Positions 5,611 to 9,113 of a stretch of 9,113 bases of DNA are shown here, one piece after another (the first letter of the stretch is position 1; the number at the start of each line of letters is the position of its first letter). Source of the DNA: Arenicella sp. (lineage in GTDB: Bacteria > Pseudomonadota > Gammaproteobacteria > Arenicellales > Arenicellaceae); the NCBI GenBank assembly GCA_018677115.1, contig JAHHOC010000023.1, positions 1 through 9,113 of the forward strand, written 5' to 3'. The translations under genes were made by a program, and so were the position numbers. The notes below the pieces were generated by a model. The model was given only the letters and a program-made list of their open reading frames with translations, was not told where the DNA came from and ran no database searches.

Positions 5611-7716
5611 CTATGCGTTGACATAAGCCTCTTTGTTACCGATCCAGCGCTCGATAAGTGGGTCAATTATTTCCGGCATCAAAGTCTCGATCTGCAGGGC
5701 GCTCGCATCCAGGCTGGTTAACAAATGCTGATCACGGATAATATCAGCGACCTTGAAACCAAGACTACCTGTTTGTCGTGTGCCCAACAATTCACCGGCA
5801 CCGCGCATCGCCAAATCTTTTTCAGCGATAGCAAATCCATCGTTTGTCTCACGCAAGGTCTGCAGGCGATATTTGGCATGTTGACCCAGCGGTGCCTGAT
5901 ACAGCAAGATACAAAAAGATTTTTCGCTACCGCGTCCAACACGCCCGCGTAATTGATGCAGTTGCGCAAGCCCCATTCGTTCTGCATTTTCAATGATCAT
6001 CAGACTGGCGTTCGGCACATCCACACCCACTTCGATAACTGTGGTCGCCACCAACAAATCAATCTCGGCATCCCGGAATGCCTGCATCGTTGCCTCTTTG
6101 TCCTTGGGTTTCATGCGTCCATGCACCAGCGCAACTGTTAGTTCTGGCAAAGCCGTTGTCAGTAGTTGTTCGGTGTCGGTGGCTGCCTGTGCCGAAAGGA
6201 CTTCCGACTCATCGATCAACGGACACACCCAGTAAACCTGACGCCCCTGCCGGCACGCCAGCCGCACCCGTTCAATCACTTCTTCGCGTTTGGAGTCCGC
6301 CGGCATCACCACTGTTTCAACCGGCGTACGCCCTGGAGGTAGTTCGTCAATGTTGGAAACATCTAGGTCGGCGTAGAAGCTCATGGCCAGGGTGCGCGGT
6401 ATCGGTGTCGCCGACATAACCATTTGATGCGGCACGATTTCCGCTCCGGTTTTGTTACGTAATGCCAGGCGTTGATCTACTCCAAAGCGGTGCTGCTCAT
6501 CAATCACCACCAGTCCCAACTGGTGATACTGCACGGTTGGCTGGATAAGGGCGTGGGTGCCTACCGCTATCATTAAGTCACCGTCTGCAAGTTTCCGCAG
6601 GGTGTCAGACTTTAATGTGGCCGGCGTTTTGCTGGCCAGCCAACCAACCTCAATGCCCATGGGTTCAAACCAGTCTCGCAGAGTTTGATAATGTTGCTCA
6701 GCAAGCAATTCAGTGGGTGCCATCAGCACGGTCTGGGTTTTTGATTCCACCGCCTGCAGCATGGCAAGGGCGGCCACCACTGTTTTTCCGCAACCCACGT
6801 CACCCTGCACCAGACGCAGCATTGGCGAGGGCTTTGCCAAATCCTCCGCCACTTCCCGCATAACGCGCTGCTGCGCTGTGGTTAATTTAAACCCGAAACT
6901 TTGTTTAAGTTCCCGTTCTCGATTATGGTTGCGCTGCAATGCCAGCGCCCGCTCGCCTGCCCTTGCAGCCTTTGATTTGCGCAGACTGAAATGGTGGGCC
7001 AGCAACTCCTCAAAAATCAGCCGTCGATGAGCCGCGCTGCTGGCGCCGTGCATGACTTCCAGGTCCACCCCCGCAGCCGGGCGGTGCAATTGTAATAATG
7101 CTTGCTGAAGCGATGCCGCCTGAAGGGATTCCTGCAATTCCGCAGGCAGGCAACGAGCGTCCAGCAATTCAGTCACTGAGGGTAATATTTTTTCCAGCAC
7201 CTGATCGGTGATCTTTCGCCAGAGTAACTGAGATACGCCTTCTGTGGTCGGATATACCGGAGTCAATGTCTTGTCGAAGCCACCGCTCGGCTGCTGTTCA
7301 AAAATTCTGTATTGCGGATGGATCATTTCAAGCCCTTTGGCACCACGTCGTGGCTCACCAAAACAGCGCACCCACAAACCACGATTAAAACTCCTTTCCT
7401 GTGCCCGGTTAAAATAGAACAATCGGATAGTCAGGCTTCCGGTTCCATCACTGACTCTCACCAGCAGACTTCGACGGCGCCCAAAAACCACTTGCGCCAA
7501 TTCTATTTCACCAATGATAACCGTAGCCTGCCCGAGAGATAACTCACCTATTTTGCTGACCGAGGTTTTGTCCTCATAACGGCTGGGCAAGTGGAACAGC
7601 ACATCCTGCAGGGTATACACATTGAGGCGGGCCAATTTAGCCGCCATCTGCTGTCCGACTCCGGTAAGCTCCAGTACTGGGCGCTCGGCCGGATCCCGGG
7701 TTTTTATGTTATTCAT
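5611..7716 (-). CDS. recG: ATP-dependent DNA helicase RecG
   Basis: RecG is a double-strand DNA translocase that regresses stalled replication forks and processes Holliday junctions. The chosen product is 701 residues, close to the usual 690 or so. The N-terminal wedge region begins with the helix-hairpin-like LTGVGQQMAAKLARL (17-31), followed by the OB-fold with GRRRSLLVRVSDGTGSLTIRLFYF. Helicase motifs include Walker A GDVGCGKT (305-312), DEQH box (406-409), MSATPIPRTLA, and the C-terminal ATTVIEVGVDVPNA and QLRGRVGRG. Start: ATG 7716 has GGAA 7 nt upstream, while the longer TTG at 7746 has no ribosome site and adds an unconserved ten residues. The gap to the ridA stop is 48 nt, so the two are probably co-transcribed. 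Nothing appears damaged. Confidence 0.97.
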   Translation of the reverse strand: MNNIKTRDPAERPVLELTGVGQQMAAKLARLNVYTLQDVLFHLPSRYEDKTSVSKIGELSLGQATVIIGEIELAQVVFGRRRSLLVRVSDGTGSLTIRLFYFNRAQERSFNRGLWVRCFGEPRRGAKGLEMIHPQYRIFEQQPSGGFDKTLTPVYPTTEGVSQLLWRKITDQVLEKILPSVTELLDARCLPAELQESLQAASLQQALLQLHRPAAGVDLEVMHGASSAAHRRLIFEELLAHHFSLRKSKAARAGERALALQRNHNRERELKQSFGFKLTTAQQRVMREVAEDLAKPSPMLRLVQGDVGCGKTVVAALAMLQAVESKTQTVLMAPTELLAEQHYQTLRDWFEPMGIEVGWLASKTPATLKSDTLRKLADGDLMIAVGTHALIQPTVQYHQLGLVVIDEQHRFGVDQRLALRNKTGAEIVPHQMVMSATPIPRTLAMSFYADLDVSNIDELPPGRTPVETVVMPADSKREEVIERVRLACRQGRQVYWVCPLIDESEVLSAQAATDTEQLLTTALPELTVALVHGRMKPKDKEATMQAFRDAEIDLLVATTVIEVGVDVPNASLMIIENAERMGLAQLHQLRGRVGRGSEKSFCILLYQAPLGQHAKYRLQTLRETNDGFAIAEKDLAMRGAGELLGTRQTGSLGFKVADIIRDQHLLTSLDASALQIETLMPEIIDPLIERWIGNKEAYVNA

Positions 7717-7764
7717 TGGCACATTCCATGGTGCGCCAGACTGCAAGGTAAATAACCAATAACG

Positions 7765-8157
7765 CTAACTCAAGCACAAGATAGCATCTATCTCTATCTT
7801 CGCACCACGCGGCAACGCGGCAACTTCAACTGCTGCACGCGCCGGATAGGGAGCCTCCAGCAGCTCATTCATAATATCATTCAAGGCCGCAAAATTACCT
7901 AGATCAGTGAGGTACACCATGAATTTCACGGTGTCATTTAACGATCCGCCAGCAGCGTGAGCAACGGCTTGCAGATTATGCATGACCCGGGCCGCCTGCA
8001 CAGCAAAGTCATCCCCAACCATCTCCATGGTAGCCGGATCCAGGGGTATCTGCCCGGAGATATAAACCGTATCACCAACCCTGATCGCCTGCGAATAAGT
8101 CCCGATTGCCGCAGGGGCACTATCGGTGCTGATTATTTGTTTCTCTGGTTTCGTCAT
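7765..8157 (-). CDS. ridA: RidA family reactive enamine/imine deaminase
   Basis: RidA hydrolyses reactive enamines and imines such as 2-aminoacrylate, made by PLP enzymes like threonine/serine dehydratase, to keto acids and ammonia. It forms trimers in the cytoplasm. The protein is 130 residues, the family norm. Recognisable parts are [12 protein letters not shown] near the N-terminus (with the active-site Tyr21), [11 protein letters not shown], and [23 protein letters not shown] with catalytic Arg107 and Glu122, so an active deaminase is expected. ATG 8157 is preferred to the adjacent TTG 8160; neither has a strong ribosome site. It follows spoT by 49 nt, as in Pseudomonas, where a RidA-family gene follows spoT. 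Confidence 0.95.
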   Translation of the reverse strand: MTKPEKQIISTDSAPAAIGTYSQAIRVGDTVYISGQIPLDPATMEMVGDDFAVQAARVMHNLQAVAHAAGGSLNDTVKFMVYLTDLGNFAALNDIMNELLEAPYPARAAVEVAALPRGAKIEIDAILCLS

Positions 8158-8206
8158 CAAGTGTTATTTTTGCACCGAGCCGCTTATGAAACAAGCAAAG
8201 CTGATA

Positions 8207-9113
8207 TCAACCTTTTTGCCGCCATACTTTAATCACCGATGTCTGTCGTCGAATGGCCTTGAGTATGGTTGCAAGATGTACGCGGTCCTCTACGTCAATG
8301 ATGAAGTCTATGTGGCGGATATTATCCGGACCATCATGCAGGTCGACATGGGTGATATTGGACTCATTCTCGGCAATCGCTGACGCAACCTGTGCAAATG
8401 CTCCGGCTTCATGAGTAAGCTTCACCTGTAACTTGGCGGAGAAATTCTGTTCAAGGTCGTCACCCCATTCAACCATCAGGCATTTTTCAGGCTGTTTTCT
8501 CAAATCATTAATATTCGGACAGTCTGCTGTGTGCACAACCAGGCCATGCCCGGCAGTGAAGGTGCCCAAAATACCGTCCCCCGGAATCGGGCTACAACAA
8601 CGTGAGTAGGTTACTAGCAATCCCTCCGAACCTCTTATGACGAGTGCTTCATGCCCGATAACCCGCCCCTCATCGCCAGGGTCCTTGCGTAATTGCGCAA
8701 TTTGCCGCGCCACCATGTCTGGCAGGCGATTTCCCAGGCCAATGTCGATCAGCAGTTCAGGCCAGGAATCCAACCCAAGCTCTTCCAATAACTTGTTCTG
8801 GGTTGCCTTATTGATTCGGCGACGACCAAATAGCCTCTGTTTGGTCGCCCCAGCCAGTAATCGCTTGCCTAAATTCAAGGCGTCTTCCTTGGTTTGCTGC
8901 TTCAAGTAATTGCGAATATTAGTTCTCGCTTTTGCTGTTACAGCATAATTCAGCCATGCCGGGGTCGGCCATGAATTCTTGGAAGTAATGATCTCGACAT
9001 TGTCACCATTGTGAAGAATAGATGGCAGCGACACCAGCGCGCGATTTATTCTGGCGCCGGTGCAGTGAGTTCCGATATCGGAATGTACCGCAAAGGCAAA
9101 ATCTAACGCAGTG
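8207..9113 (-). CDS. spoT: SpoT-type (p)ppGpp synthetase/hydrolase, C-terminal part (cut by window edge)
   Basis: The 301 visible residues are the regulatory half of a Rel/SpoT enzyme that controls ppGpp levels. The frame is open to the right edge, so GTG 9034 is not the start. In order from the edge: a TGS domain (LDFAFAVHSDIG...GARINRAL...NGDNVEIIT), a helical domain (AWLNYAVTAKARTNIRNYLK), the conserved cysteine region YSRCCSPIPGDGILG, and a C-terminal ACT domain ending DRVHLATILKAIRRQTSVIKVWR. The ACT end closely follows the enterobacterial SpoT pattern, and the ridA/recG neighbours favour SpoT rather than RelA. The hydrolase and synthetase domains lie outside, so their integrity is unknown. 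Confidence 0.95.
   Translation of the reverse strand, partial: TALDFAFAVHSDIGTHCTGARINRALVSLPSILHNGDNVEIITSKNSWPTPAWLNYAVTAKARTNIRNYLKQQTKEDALNLGKRLLAGATKQRLFGRRRINKATQNKLLEELGLDSWPELLIDIGLGNRLPDMVARQIAQLRKDPGDEGRVIGHEALVIRGSEGLLVTYSRCCSPIPGDGILGTFTAGHGLVVHTADCPNINDLRKQPEKCLMVEWGDDLEQNFSAKLQVKLTHEAGAFAQVASAIAENESNITHVDLHDGPDNIRHIDFIIDVEDRVHLATILKAIRRQTSVIKVWRQKG

Noticed and set aside
6615..7030. Plus-strand reading frames opposite recG
   Set aside because: They are shadows of the conserved RecG helicase region and have no features of their own.
8126..8383. Plus-strand reading frame across the spoT-ridA gap
   Set aside because: It is mostly antisense to the conserved ACT domain of SpoT and has no recognisable domain.

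Overview
The window looks like chromosomal DNA of a gammaproteobacterium with roughly even base composition. The best clue is the block spoT (3' part) - ridA - recG - ubiA, all on the minus strand. It resembles the spoT/recG neighbourhood of Pseudomonas and related marine groups, and the protein signatures fit gammaproteobacterial versions. The exact genus cannot be named from this sequence.

Layout. Positions 1-1506 (plus strand) hold two overlapping genes. The first is the 3' part of a DAO-family FAD oxidoreductase, cut by the left edge. The second is a small SAM-dependent methyltransferase of the YtqB/MnmM family, best started at a GTG (859) that lies inside the end of the first gene. Positions 1507-1618 are a convergent intergenic gap with a degenerate 14-bp tandem repeat. 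Everything from 1619 to 9113 is on the minus strand. In minus-strand reading order from the right edge: spoT C-terminal part (8207-9113), ridA (7765-8157), recG (5611-7716) and ubiA (4748-5602), probably one transcript. Next comes a promoter with a flanking inverted repeat (about 4656-4716) driving an orphan ParA-type ATPase (3987-4622) and a sterol desaturase/fatty acid hydroxylase family membrane protein (3197-3982). Last is a periplasm-facing lipoprotein M48 metalloprotease with a C-terminal LysM-like segment (1619-3067).

How the genes work together. spoT, ridA, recG and ubiA are housekeeping genes (ppGpp turnover, enamine/imine detoxification, replication fork rescue, ubiquinone synthesis) with no evident shared pathway. 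The parA and sterol desaturase genes are 4 nt apart and appear co-transcribed, but no known pathway joins them. The most interesting pair is the FAD oxidoreductase with the MnmM-like methyltransferase. Together they could do the two consecutive steps that the bifunctional MnmC enzyme performs on wobble uridine-34 of tRNA, using a methyltransferase unrelated to the one in MnmC. That is an inference from family membership and gene overlap, not something the sequence proves.

Two small tandem repeat arrays sit at gene 3' ends: 14 bp x about 5 after the methyltransferase, and 17 bp x 3 over the stop codon of the desaturase gene. No tRNA, rRNA, CRISPR array, insertion sequence or prophage gene was recognised.
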